Under the pieces are notes generated by a model, which ran no database searches, was not told where the DNA came from, and worked only from the letters and a program-made list of their open reading frames with translations. The position numbers were made by a program, and so were the translations under genes. Of a DNA stretch of 64,000 nucleotides, positions 28,651-36,572 are shown piece by piece (the first letter of the stretch is position 1; each line of letters starts with the position of its first letter). The DNA comes from Promicromonospora panici (GTDB taxonomy: Bacteria; Actinomycetota; Actinomycetes; Actinomycetales; Cellulomonadaceae), in assembly GCF_900608595.1 (NCBI RefSeq), contig NZ_UWYY01000006.1, positions 124,001-188,000 on the forward strand. The letters are read 5' to 3'.

Positions 28651-28742
28651 GCCGAGGTAGGACTGTGGCGAGGTAGAACTGGGGCCGGAGCGCTGATCAG
28701 CGCTCCGGCCCCAGTTCTACCTCGCCACAGTCCTACCTCGGC
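28651..28742. repeat. perfect 92-bp palindrome, family B copy 1
   Basis: Positions 28651-28696 are exactly the reverse complement of 28697-28742, with no loop at the centre (GCTGATCAGC). Each arm contains two GAGGTAG units, at 28654 and 28670, 16 bp apart. It fills the gap between the stops of kgd (28646) and the convergent aldo/keto reductase (28752), so a bidirectional terminator role is likely. Confidence 0.95.
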
Positions 28743-28751
28743 AGGGTGAGC

Positions 28752-29747
28752 TCACCACTTGTCGTGGACGTGGTCCTTGATCAGTTCCTCGTAGATGTCG
28801 CGGACGCCGGACATGAAGAGCGGGCCCAGTGTCGCAGCGGAGCCCGCCGCCGCGTTGGCACGGGCCTGCTCCACGTTGCGCGCCCCCGGGATCACCGAGG
28901 AGACGCCCGGCCGCTGCCATGCCCAGGCGATCGCGGCCTGGGCGGGCGTCAGGGCATCGCCGACGCGGTCCCTGGCCAGCTCGCTGAACCGGGCCGCGGC
29001 GTCGAGGCCCACCTCGTAGGGCACGCCGGAGAACGTCTCGCCGACGTCGAACGACGCGCCGTCCCGGTTGAACGTGCGGTGGTCGTTCTCGGCGAACACG
29101 GTGTCCTTGGTGTACCGGCCCGACAGCAGGCCGGACGCGAGCGGGACACGCGCGATGATGCCGACGCCCGCCGCCGAGGCCGCGGGCAGCACCTCCTCGA
29201 GCGGCTTGAGCCGGAACGCGTTGAGGATGATCTGCACGGTCGCGACGTTGGGCCGTGCGATGGCTTCCAGAGCCTCCGAGGTCTTCTCGACGCTCACGCC
29301 GTAGTTGGCGATGACGCCGTCGGACACGAGCTGGTCGAGCGCGTCGTAGACGGCGTCGGACGAGTAGACGGGCGTGGGCGGGCAGTGCAGCTGCACCAGG
29401 TCCAGCCGGTCGACGCCGAGGTTCTGCCGGGACCGGTCGGTCCACTCCCGGAAGTGCTGCAGCACATAGTTCTCCGGCACCTGGTCCATACGCCGGCCCA
29501 TCTTCGTGGCGACGGTGATCCCGGCGTCGGGGTGGTCCTTGAGGAAGGAACCGATCGCCTGCTCGCTGCGGCCGTCCCCGTAGACGTCCGCGGTGTCGAA
29601 GAAGGTCACCCCGGCCTCGAGCGAGGCCTCGAGCACGGCGCGGGCGTCGCCCTCGCTCACCTCTCCCCAGTCAGCACCGAGCTGCCAGGTGCCCAGGCCC
29701 ACGGCCGATACGAGCCGACCGGTCCGTCCGAGTACCTGCTGTTCCAT
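28752..29747 (-). CDS. aldo/keto reductase
   Basis: 331 residues; NAD(P)H-dependent reduction of aldehydes or ketones. TIM-barrel motifs: LGLGTW-like VGLGTWQLGADWG, catalytic Asp/Tyr in FFDTADVYGDGRSE, Lys in VATKMGRR, LDLVQLHCPP, and a C-terminal cofactor-binding region SSVIPGARNVEQARAN. The start is firm: AGGAGGAACG precedes the ATG at 29747. Divergent from the aldose epimerase gene. Substrate unknown. Confidence 0.9.
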   Translation of the reverse strand: MEQQVLGRTGRLVSAVGLGTWQLGADWGEVSEGDARAVLEASLEAGVTFFDTADVYGDGRSEQAIGSFLKDHPDAGITVATKMGRRMDQVPENYVLQHFREWTDRSRQNLGVDRLDLVQLHCPPTPVYSSDAVYDALDQLVSDGVIANYGVSVEKTSEALEAIARPNVATVQIILNAFRLKPLEEVLPAASAAGVGIIARVPLASGLLSGRYTKDTVFAENDHRTFNRDGASFDVGETFSGVPYEVGLDAAARFSELARDRVGDALTPAQAAIAWAWQRPGVSSVIPGARNVEQARANAAAGSAATLGPLFMSGVRDIYEELIKDHVHDKW

Positions 29748-29903
29748 CGTTCCTCCTACTGCTGGGCAGGCCGACAAGACCTGCGCGGACCCGTCATCAG
29801 GTCCTGTTCGTAGCGGGGCCGGGTCTTGGATGACGCAACCCAACCCCCTAGTCTGCTGTCTCACGCTACGTGGCGCAGGCATAATCTGCCCTACGGTTAC
29901 GGT

Positions 29904-30848
29904 GTGAGTGTGACGACAGAAATTCCTCCCGTTGGCGCGGCCAGGCCCCATCCTTCCGGGGACCAGTTCCGGATCAGCCATGAAGGCCACCGCGCAACGG
30001 TCACCCAGGTGGGTGCGGCGCTGCGACAGTACTCGGTCGACGGACGTGACGTGGTGGTCCCGTTCGATGTCGACGAGGTCAGCCCCGTGTTCAACTGCGC
30101 GGTCCTCATCCCCTGGCCCAACCGGCTGCGCGACGGCTCGTACGAGTACGACGGCGTGACCTATCAGCTCCCCGTGAGCGAGCCCGCGCGCAACACCGCG
30201 CTGCACGGTCTCGCGGCGTGGGAGCGCTGGTCCGTGATCGAGCACACGGGCTCCGCCGTGACGCTCCAGCTGGAGCTCGTCGCCCGGCCGGGCTACCCGT
30301 TCCAGCTGGTCGCGCAGATCCGCTACGCGCTCTCCGACGCCGGCCTCGAGGTCACCCTCGACGTCACCAACGTGGGCGCGAGCACCGCGCCGTACGGCTG
30401 CGGGTTCCACCCGTGGCTGTCCACGGGCGGCGCCGACCTGGACGAATGCACGGTGCGGCTGGACGCCAGGACCCGGGTCACCACCGACGAGCGGCTGCTC
30501 CCGACCGGCACCGAGCCGGCGTCGGGCACCTACGACCTGCGCGAGCCGCGCAGCGCGGCCGGGCTGGACCTCGACGACGCGTACGTCGACGTGATCCGGG
30601 ACAGCAACGGCCTGTCCTGGGCCCACCTCTCCGCCCCCGACGGCCGCACATCGGCCGTCTGGATGGACGAGTCGCAGGACGTCTGGCAGGTCTGCTCGGG
30701 CGACCACATCGACCCCGCCCGACGCCGGATGGGCCTCGCCGCCGAGCCGATGACCTGCGTCGCCGACGCGTTCCGTACCGGCGAGCGGCTGGTGCACCTC
30801 GCCCCGGGCGAGCGGCACGGCGTCCGCTGGGGGATGACGCTGCTCTGA
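29904..30848 (+). CDS. aldose 1-epimerase family protein
   Basis: About 314 residues. Galactose-mutarotase-like beta-sandwich: LIPWPNRLRDGSYEYDG, NTALHGLAAWERW and GCGFHPWLS carry the conserved Arg and two His residues; PMTCVADAFRTGERLVHLAPGE is the typical C-terminal piece. Interconverts alpha and beta anomers of sugars or acts on sugar phosphates. Start chosen at GTG 29904 (or 29910); an upstream ATG at 29826 would overlap the divergent promoter. A -10-like TAATCT about 20 bp upstream suggests a short or nearly absent leader. Confidence 0.85.
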   Translation: MSVTTEIPPVGAARPHPSGDQFRISHEGHRATVTQVGAALRQYSVDGRDVVVPFDVDEVSPVFNCAVLIPWPNRLRDGSYEYDGVTYQLPVSEPARNTALHGLAAWERWSVIEHTGSAVTLQLELVARPGYPFQLVAQIRYALSDAGLEVTLDVTNVGASTAPYGCGFHPWLSTGGADLDECTVRLDARTRVTTDERLLPTGTEPASGTYDLREPRSAAGLDLDDAYVDVIRDSNGLSWAHLSAPDGRTSAVWMDESQDVWQVCSGDHIDPARRRMGLAAEPMTCVADAFRTGERLVHLAPGERHGVRWGMTLL

Positions 30849-30971
30849 CGGTCTCCAGTTCTGACGCGGCCGCTCGGCGTCGGCGCGTTGTCACCGATCG
30901 GCTGCGGTCCGTGCACCACAATGGGGAACCGGCCGTCCGCCAGGCTGCCGGGAACAGGCAAGGAGAGTCCG

Positions 30972-31580
30972 TTGCAGGATCGCGAGGTGCGCATCTGCGT
31001 CGTCGGTGACGAGCTGGCCACGGGTGTCGGAGACGCTCGTGCGCTCGGCTGGACCGGTCGCGTCGTCGCGCGCACCCATTTCTCCCGGCCCGCCATGCTC
31101 TTCACCCTCGCCGTCCCGGGCGAGACCAGCACGCAGCTCGGCGCCCGCTGGGAGGCGGAGACGTCGGCGCGGTTCGGCCCGGACTCGGAGGTCGAGAACC
31201 GTCTGGTGGTGGCCCTGGGGCGGCACGACGTCGCCTCCGGGCTCACCGTCGCGCGCTCGCGGCTGAACCTGGCGAACATCCTGGACGTCGCGGACGCGAA
31301 CCGGACGGCGGCGTTCGTCGTCGGGCCGCCTCCGGGATCGCCCGCGGAGGGCAGCCGGATCGCCGAGCTCTCCGACGCGTTCGCCGACGTCGCCAGCCGG
31401 CGCCGGGTGCCGTACGTCGACACGTACACGCCGCTGGCGCAGCACGAGCAGTGGCTCGCCGACCTCGCGCAAGGCGGCGGCACGTACCCGGGCCAGGCGG
31501 GCTACGGCCTCATGGCGTGGCTCGTGCTGCACACGGGCTGGCACGCCTGGCTGGGCCTCCCCCAGGACGAGGTCGCCTGA
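30972..31580 (+). CDS. SGNH/GDSL-type hydrolase-like protein
   Basis: 202 residues from TTG 30972, chosen because AAGGAG lies at 30960-30965 with good spacing. The N-terminus ICVVGDELATGVGDARALGW has the block-I position of SGNH hydrolases with Asp but Glu in place of the nucleophilic Ser. ALGRHDV resembles the block-III GxND with His replacing Asn, and VGPPPGSPAEG lies mid-protein. These substitutions make classical esterase activity doubtful. Tandem with the epimerase gene, about 120 bp downstream of it. Confidence 0.65.
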   Translation: MQDREVRICVVGDELATGVGDARALGWTGRVVARTHFSRPAMLFTLAVPGETSTQLGARWEAETSARFGPDSEVENRLVVALGRHDVASGLTVARSRLNLANILDVADANRTAAFVVGPPPGSPAEGSRIAELSDAFADVASRRRVPYVDTYTPLAQHEQWLADLAQGGGTYPGQAGYGLMAWLVLHTGWHAWLGLPQDEVA

Positions 31581-31587
31581 CCCACCC

Positions 31588-31711
31588 CGCCGAGGTAGAA
31601 GTGCAGCGAGGTAGAACCCTGGCGAGGTAGAAGTGCAGCGAGGTAGGACCGCAGCGCGAGCTGCAGTCCTACCTCGCTCTGGTTCTACCTCGCCGCAGTT
31701 CTACCTCGGCG
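31588..31711. repeat. modular 124-bp palindrome, family B copy 2
   Basis: Four forward GAGGTAG units start at 31592, 31608, 31624 and 31640, and three reverse CTACCTC units start at 31669, 31685 and 31701; the period is exactly 16 bp on both sides. Outer units pair symmetrically about 31649.5, but the fourth forward unit has no partner. It lies between the convergent SGNH (stop 31580) and DUF4097 (stop 31721) genes. Confidence 0.93.
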
Positions 31712-31720
31712 AGGTCAGGG

Positions 31721-32518
31721 TCAGCCGCGGGTGATCGTGGCCGTTCCCGAGACCGTGTTGGTCGAGATGTACGCGGCAGCCCCGGGCTCCGCGTGGTCGA
31801 CGACGACGGTGCGCTGCGCGCTGGACGTCGCCTGCACGCCGTCGATCACCACCTTGCCGGTCACACTGCGCGCACGGAGGTTGACCGGCGACCCGGCGTC
31901 GAGCTGGACCGCCGCCGAGCCGGAGACCGTCTTGGCGTTGACCAGCGGCGTCGTGCCGATGGCGGTGACGTCGACGGCTCCGGACACGGTCTGGACGGAG
32001 ACCCGGCCCAGCGCGCCCACGACCGAGACCGCGCCCGACACGGTACTGACCGACACGTCTCCGGCGTGCTCGGCGACGGTGACGGCGCCCGTGCCGGACT
32101 TCGTGGTGACGGATCCGGTGGTGCCGGTGACGGTGATGGCGCCGCCGGCGGTCTTGACGTTGACGCCGGCCCCCGACCCGGTCACCACCACCTCGGCGCC
32201 TACCGTCGCGACGTCGACCACGGACGTGGCCGGCACGGTGATCCGCACGACGGCGCTGTCCTGGTCCTTGAGGCCGCGGAAGCGGTCCACGAAGCCCTCG
32301 AGGCCGGGGAAGTCATAGGCCACCCGGAGGTTGCCATGCTCGGCGAGGACCTGCAGGGGTCGCGTCGAGACCTCCAGCACCTCGACGGCGGCGCCGGACG
32401 TGCGGTTGGGGTCGGCCACTATCTCCGCGCGGCCGTTCGTCAGTCGGACCGTCAGGGTCGAGGCGCCGCCGACCTCGATCGTCTGCGGTGCTGCCACGCT
32501 CCAGGACTCGGTGGTCAT
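31721..32518 (-). CDS. DUF4097 beta-solenoid protein, second in padR operon
   Basis: 265 residues. The C-terminal two thirds are a repetitive beta structure with the motif TVSG recurring about every 20 residues (STVSGAVSVVG, QTVSGAVDVTA, KTVSGSAAVQL, NTVSGTATITRG), typical of DUF4097/adhesin-like solenoids. There is no signal peptide, so cytosolic. Start at 32518 with GGAG upstream. Downstream of padR in the same direction after a 91-bp gap. Function of the family is not known. Confidence 0.8.
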   Translation of the reverse strand: MTTESWSVAAPQTIEVGGASTLTVRLTNGRAEIVADPNRTSGAAVEVLEVSTRPLQVLAEHGNLRVAYDFPGLEGFVDRFRGLKDQDSAVVRITVPATSVVDVATVGAEVVVTGSGAGVNVKTAGGAITVTGTTGSVTTKSGTGAVTVAEHAGDVSVSTVSGAVSVVGALGRVSVQTVSGAVDVTAIGTTPLVNAKTVSGSAAVQLDAGSPVNLRARSVTGKVVIDGVQATSSAQRTVVVDHAEPGAAAYISTNTVSGTATITRG

Positions 32519-32609
32519 CGCTGTGCTCCGTTCATTGGGGAGGTACCGGGGTGCTTCATGGGTGCGGTTCTGGGATGCGGTTCTCGGATGCGTCCACAGG
32601 GAGTGGGCA

Positions 32610-33308
32610 TCACTGGGGTTTGGTGCGGTCTGTGGGGTGTGGCGGGGAGGCCGAGCTGTTCGGCAGCGTGCCGCGGATCGCGGCACGCGCCGAGTCGAGG
32701 ACGGTGCGCAGCGTCTCCACGGTCAGCGCGGACACCGTACCGGCGACGTCGGCCTCGCGCAGGTCGGCCAGGACGTCGTTGCGGAAGCGTTGGAGCACCG
32801 CCTCGGCGTCGTGCCGCAGCGAGTTGGACTGCGTGCGGCGGGCATCCGGTGCGGTGTCCGGTCCCGGCCGCGGCCGGGACCGGGCCTCCTGCGCTGCCGC
32901 CGCGAGCTCGGCCCGCAGGCCGCGCATCGTGTCGCGGATGTCCGCCCGGACGCCGTCCGCGAGGCTGCGCACCGTCTCGGCGACGCTGCGTTCCAGGCGC
33001 CGGACGTCGTCGAGGCGGGCGTCGATCTCCGCCCGGCCCGCCGGGGTGAGCTCATACGAGGCCTTGCGGCCGGCCCCCGGGGAGCCCGCCGCGCCGGGAG
33101 ACTCCGGGGCGCCGGGTACGGATCGGCGGACCAGCCCCTCCTCCTCGAGCCGGGCCAGGCGCGGGTAGATGGTGCCGGCGCTGGGGCGGTACGTGCCCCC
33201 GAAGCGCCGGGTGAGCTCCGTGATGAGCTCGTACCCGTGCCGGGGCCCGTCCAGGAGCAGCACCAGCAGGTACAGGCGCAGCTCACCGTGGGCGAAGACA
33301 GGCGGCAT
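32610..33308 (-). CDS. PadR-family transcriptional regulator
   Basis: 232 residues. The winged helix (LRLYLLVLLLDGPRHGYELITELTRRFGGTYRPSAGTIYPRLARLEEEGLV) is diagnostic of PadR. The C-terminal part is long, Arg-rich and helical (dimerisation), with a Pro/Gly/Ser-rich wing loop. The ATG at 33308 overlaps the stop of the upstream DUF4097 gene as TGATG, so they are coupled. Two palindromes in front of the operon are its likely operators. Confidence 0.9.
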   Translation of the reverse strand: MPPVFAHGELRLYLLVLLLDGPRHGYELITELTRRFGGTYRPSAGTIYPRLARLEEEGLVRRSVPGAPESPGAAGSPGAGRKASYELTPAGRAEIDARLDDVRRLERSVAETVRSLADGVRADIRDTMRGLRAELAAAAQEARSRPRPGPDTAPDARRTQSNSLRHDAEAVLQRFRNDVLADLREADVAGTVSALTVETLRTVLDSARAAIRGTLPNSSASPPHPTDRTKPQ

Positions 33309-34165
33309 CACAGCTCCACGGGCGCATGGCTCTCGGGTGCTGCGTCCGCCGGAGCGTCCTGGGGCCCGCCGATGACCGTGACGTCGCCGGAGACGCCGGT
33401 CACACGCAGGTGCATGGCGCCCGGCCGGGTGGAGCGTTCACCGCCCCCGGTCACCTTCGCGCCGCCGCCCCCGGTGAACTGCAGGCCACCCAGCGTCACG
33501 CGCCCGCTCACGCTCTGCACGGACACCTCGACGGCGCGCTCGTCCGGGATCCGCAGGAGCATGTTCCCGGACACCGTGTTGACCCGGACGGACCGCGGCT
33601 GGTTCGCCAGGTCGAGCGTCACGTCCCCCGAGACCGACGACGACGTGACGGTGTCGGCGGAACCGCTCACCACGACGTCGGCGGACACGGTGTTGCTCGT
33701 GATGTCGCCCACGTGGTCGCGCACCGTCACCTCGCCGGAGACGGTGTTCAGCTTGAGGTCGCCGGCGGTCCGGGAGACCAGCAGGGAGCCGGAGACGGTT
33801 GACGCCGACGCACCCGCCGTCGTCCCCGCGAGAAGGCCCTCGCCGCGCACCGTGCCGAGCCGGACGGTGGTCCCGGCGGGCACCGCGACATGGATGTCCG
33901 CGCGCGCCTTGCCGCCGAAGTCCGCGAACCGCTTCATGAACGAGCCCCAGCCCGACAGCGCGGTCTCGTGCCCGATGACGAGGTGACCACCCTCGAGGCG
34001 CACCTCGAGGGGCCGGCCCTCGACGGAGTGCACCTCCACCCGGGCGACGGGCTCGTCGTGGGCCACGATGTCGAGCCTGCCGTCGACGACGTGGGCATCG
34101 ACGGTGCTGACGCCGTCGAGCTCGATGGTCTGCGGACCGGTGACGGTCCAGGTGTCCGCGCTCAT
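33308..34165 (-). CDS. DUF4097 beta-solenoid protein, first in padR operon
   Basis: 285 residues. It begins DTWTVTGPQTIELDGVSTVDAHVVDGRLDIV, closely parallel to the second copy (ESWSVAAPQTIEVGG), so the two are paralogues. At least seven solenoid turns show xVSGxxxV (STVSGSLLV, NTVSGEVTV, NTVSADVVV, SSVSGDVTL, NTVSGNMLL, QSVSGRVTL, TGVSGDVTV). No signal peptide. First gene of DUF4097-padR-DUF4097, directly behind the double palindrome. Confidence 0.82.
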   Translation of the reverse strand: MSADTWTVTGPQTIELDGVSTVDAHVVDGRLDIVAHDEPVARVEVHSVEGRPLEVRLEGGHLVIGHETALSGWGSFMKRFADFGGKARADIHVAVPAGTTVRLGTVRGEGLLAGTTAGASASTVSGSLLVSRTAGDLKLNTVSGEVTVRDHVGDITSNTVSADVVVSGSADTVTSSSVSGDVTLDLANQPRSVRVNTVSGNMLLRIPDERAVEVSVQSVSGRVTLGGLQFTGGGGAKVTGGGERSTRPGAMHLRVTGVSGDVTVIGGPQDAPADAAPESHAPVEL

Positions 34166-34220
34166 GGGTTCCTCCGGTGCTCGTGACCTGCTCGGGTGGT
34201 GCCTCGGGCCGTTCGGGAGA

Positions 34221-34262
34221 ACGCGATATATCGCGTCGAGGTGACTCACGATATATCGCGTC
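34221..34262. promoter_or_regulatory. tandem PadR operators
   Basis: ACGCGATATATCGCGT at 34221-34236 is a perfect 16-bp palindrome; a near-identical site, CACGATATATCGCGTC, is at 34247-34262. Centres are 26 bp apart. They are the only AT-rich patch in the 187-bp gap and lie 56-97 bp before the start of the padR operon. Symmetric ATATAT-containing sites suit a PadR dimer. Confidence 0.7.
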
Positions 34263-34352
34263 CTCGGGCCTGGCAACCCCTTCGATGCCTGACGACCCTC
34301 TGATCTGTGGGACCATTGACCCATTCAGTCCGTCACCTGTCAGGAGACACCC

Positions 34353-34427
34353 ATGAGCAAGCGCGGTCGCAAGCGCCGTAGCCGCAAGGGCTCGGCCGCC
34401 AACCACGGCAAGCGCCCCAACGCCTGA
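34353..34427 (+). CDS. 50S ribosomal protein bL37 (24 residues)
   Basis: ATG 34353 to TGA 34427 encodes a 24-residue, very basic peptide (MSKRGRKRRSRKG... ending ANHGKRPNA). The tail ANHGKRPNA and overall pattern match the tiny actinobacterial large-subunit protein bL37, first seen in mycobacterial ribosome structures. AGGAG at 34342-34346 is a good ribosome binding site and a strong terminator follows. Easily missed because of its size. Confidence 0.88.
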   Translation: MSKRGRKRRSRKGSAANHGKRPNA

Positions 34428-34454
34428 GTCTGAATCTCAGCTCAGCAGGGCATA

Positions 34455-34503
34455 CGAAAGGGCCGGAACCCCTGAGTTGTTACCAGGGGGTCCCGGCCCT
34501 TCG
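34455..34503 (+). terminator. terminator after bL37
   Basis: CGAAAGGGCCGG...CCCCTG pairs with CAGGGGG...CCGGCCCTTCG across a 9-nt loop; nearly perfect 20-bp stem. It may also stop transcription arriving from rsrA on the other strand. Confidence 0.82.
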
Positions 34504-34533
34504 TCATGTCCGCTCGCGATCAGCCGAGCGCCG

Positions 34534-34809
34534 TCACTCGACGACTGACATCACCGTCAGCTGCTCGTGGATCCGCACCCGCAGCGTGTCGGGCGCGCGC
34601 TCACTGCACGACCGCTTCACGAGCTGCTTCACGAGGTCCTCGACGCTCAGCTCGGCCAGGCACGGCGAGCAGTGGGCGACGTGCGCGCGCATGCGCTGCT
34701 CGTCCTCCGGCGTCATCTCGGAGTCCAGGTACTCGTACAGGTGCGTGAGTGCGTGTTCACACTCGGACTCCCCCGCGGTGTCGTGCGGGATGGGTTTGAC
34801 GTTGTTCAC
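34534..34809 (-). CDS. rsrA: mycothiol-system anti-sigma factor
   Basis: 91 residues. A zinc-associated anti-sigma (ZAS) protein with the motif HVAHCSPC (H-x3-C-x2-C) and an earlier Cys in [17 protein letters not shown]. It binds the sigma factor encoded just upstream in reduced cells; thiol oxidation ejects zinc and frees the sigma factor. Start overlaps the sigR stop by 4 bp (ATGA), so equimolar production is expected. Confidence 0.93.
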   Translation of the reverse strand: MNNVKPIPHDTAGESECEHALTHLYEYLDSEMTPEDEQRMRAHVAHCSPCLAELSVEDLVKQLVKRSCSERAPDTLRVRIHEQLTVMSVVE

Positions 34810-35570
34810 TGCGCACCTCCGGGCGCCTGGCTGACGAGTCCTCGCTGGGCGGCGTAGTCGGCGAGGAGCTCACGCAGCTGCCGGCGTCCGCGATGGAGCC
34901 GGGACATCACGGTCCCGATCGGAGTTCCCATGATCTCCGCGATCTCCTTGTAGGGGAAGCCCTCGACGTCGGCGTAGTAGACGACCATCCGACGGTCCTC
35001 CGGGAGCTCGGCGAGCGCCCGCTTCACATCGCTGTCCGGGAGCCGGTCCAGCGCCTCGGCCTCCGCCGACCGCAGTCCGCGCGACGTGTGCGACGCCGCT
35101 CGCGCGATCTGCCAGTCCTCGACGTCCTCCGCCTGGGACTGCTGCGGCTCGCGCTGCTTCTTGCGGTAGCTGTTGATGAACGTGTTCGTGAGGATGCGGT
35201 ACAGCCAGGCCTTGAGGTTCGTGCCCGGGCGGTACTGGTGGAACGCCGCGAAGGCCTTGGCGAACGTCTCCTGCACCAGGTCCTCGGCGTCGGCGGGGTT
35301 GCGCGTCATGCGCAGGGCCGCGGAGTACATCTGGTCGAGGTACTGCAGCGCGTCGCGCTCGAAGCGCACGGCACGGGCCGCGGCGTCCTCCTCGACCGGG
35401 GAACGCTCGGTCCCCTCGTCGCTCTCGCTCTCGGTGGTGCTCTCGGCCGCGGTCGGTTCCGTGGTCCCGGCAACACCCTCGCTCGCGTTCGTGTCGGGGC
35501 GCGCCCCGGCATCCGCACCCACGACGTCGCCGCCGGTGCCCTGGTTCTGCTCGCGGGAAGTGTCAGTCAT
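34806..35570 (-). CDS. sigR: ECF sigma factor of the thiol-oxidative stress response
   Basis: 254 residues from ATG 35570. Region 2: [34 protein letters not shown]...LKAWLYRIL; region 4: [52 protein letters not shown], the typical SigR C-terminus. The N-terminal ~65 residues are acidic and Thr/Glu-rich, longer than usual. The frame stays open another 150 codons upstream and a SigR-like promoter lies inside that extension, so a longer isoform is possible. Drives thioredoxin, mycothiol and proteolysis genes in related organisms. Confidence 0.93.
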   Translation of the reverse strand: MTDTSREQNQGTGGDVVGADAGARPDTNASEGVAGTTEPTAAESTTESESDEGTERSPVEEDAAARAVRFERDALQYLDQMYSAALRMTRNPADAEDLVQETFAKAFAAFHQYRPGTNLKAWLYRILTNTFINSYRKKQREPQQSQAEDVEDWQIARAASHTSRGLRSAEAEALDRLPDSDVKRALAELPEDRRMVVYYADVEGFPYKEIAEIMGTPIGTVMSRLHRGRRQLRELLADYAAQRGLVSQAPGGAQ

Positions 35571-36008
35571 CGCACTTGAGCCTAGCCTCGTCGGCCAACC
35601 CGTGTTCGGCAGGGCCACAGTCAGAGCCTCCGCCGCGTGCTTCGCCGTGGACCGGGCCGAGTCCGTGCCGGTGTCGAGCAGGTGTGCGGGGACCGCTCCG
35701 AACATCAGGGGCACGCCCTGCGCGCCCGACGTCGCGCCCGCGGTCGCACCTGCCATCGCGTCCGTCCCCGCACCCGTGGCTGCGCTCGTCACCGTGCCGG
35801 TCGTCGTACTTGTCACCGTGTCGATCACCCTGTTCTTCACCGGTTCCTTCTCGAGGCATCGCTCCACGACCGCTTCAACCTTCTGCCGAGGCTTCGAATT
35901 CCCGGCGTGTCGGGGGCTGTCCCAAGCAATGCCGCCACCGCGCCGTCCCGCGTTCTTCCGCGGCATGATCCTGCTGCGTCGATCGTCCGGATCTGCCATG
36001 GTGGAGGC
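35571..36008 (-). other. 438-bp region upstream of sigR, open in the sigR frame
   Basis: Between sigR and the divergent DoxX-type gene there is no separate gene. In the sigR frame it is uninterrupted and moderately GC3-biased, giving a Thr/Gly/Ala-rich sequence. A GTG at 35840-35838 preceded by AAGGAA would add 90 residues to SigR. Alternatively it is a long leader with chance openness. Confidence 0.45.
35877..35903 (-). promoter_or_regulatory. SigR-type promoter upstream of sigR
   Basis: On the minus strand GGGAAT (35903-35898) is followed after exactly 18 bp by GTT (35879-35877), matching the GGAAT-N18-GTT pattern described for SigR promoters in Streptomyces. It would place transcription start near 35870, about 300 nt before ATG 35570, and allow positive autoregulation. 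Confidence 0.6.
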
Positions 36009-36482
36009 ATGCTGCTTCGACACATCGCGCGACCCCTGCTGGCCTCATCGTTCATCTACGACGGCGTGCAGGCTGCCCGGAAGCCGAGCGAGCACGTGGC
36101 CGCAGCCAAGACCGGGTCCGCCCTGGCCACCCAGGCCCTGGGCGCGGAGCCGCTCAGCGAGAAGCAGGTCACCACGCTCGTCCGTGCGCACGGCATCGCG
36201 ACCGCCACCGCGGGGACGCTGCTCGCGCTCGGCAAGGCGCCGCGCGCGTCCGCCCTCGCGCTGGCGCTGCTCACGCTGCCGCTCGCCGTGGTGAACCAGC
36301 CGTTCACGGCGCCCAAGGAGGAGCGCCCCGCGCGTACCGAGCGGTTCGTGCGCAACCTCGCCTCCGTGGGTGCGGCGCTCATCGCGGGCGCCGACCTCGA
36401 GGGCCGGCCCGGGCTGTCGTGGCGCGTCCAGCAGGCGCGCGCGGCCCGCGCGGAGGCGAAGGCCGCCGCCGCGGAGGCCTGA
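36009..36482 (+). CDS. DoxX-family membrane protein
   Basis: 157 residues; GGAGG precedes the ATG. Begins [26 protein letters not shown], the characteristic DoxX start, with further hydrophobic segments ([48 protein letters not shown]) giving about four helices. In mycobacteria DoxX-type proteins have been linked to membrane thiol-redox homeostasis; that it stands divergent from sigR is suggestive, but a link here is inference. Confidence 0.78.
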   Translation: MLLRHIARPLLASSFIYDGVQAARKPSEHVAAAKTGSALATQALGAEPLSEKQVTTLVRAHGIATATAGTLLALGKAPRASALALALLTLPLAVVNQPFTAPKEERPARTERFVRNLASVGAALIAGADLEGRPGLSWRVQQARAARAEAKAAAAEA

Positions 36483-36572
36483 CCCGACCTGTCGGACGCA
36501 CAGGGCACCCGAGTGACCCGTATGTCTGACACGAAGCCGCTGTTCCGGAGCGGTCCGCGATAATCTCGGCAC

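Noticed and set aside
31588..31711. CRISPR array
   Set aside because: The 16-bp period and short repeats resemble an array, but there are no distinct spacers, the units reverse orientation at the centre, and no cas genes are present.
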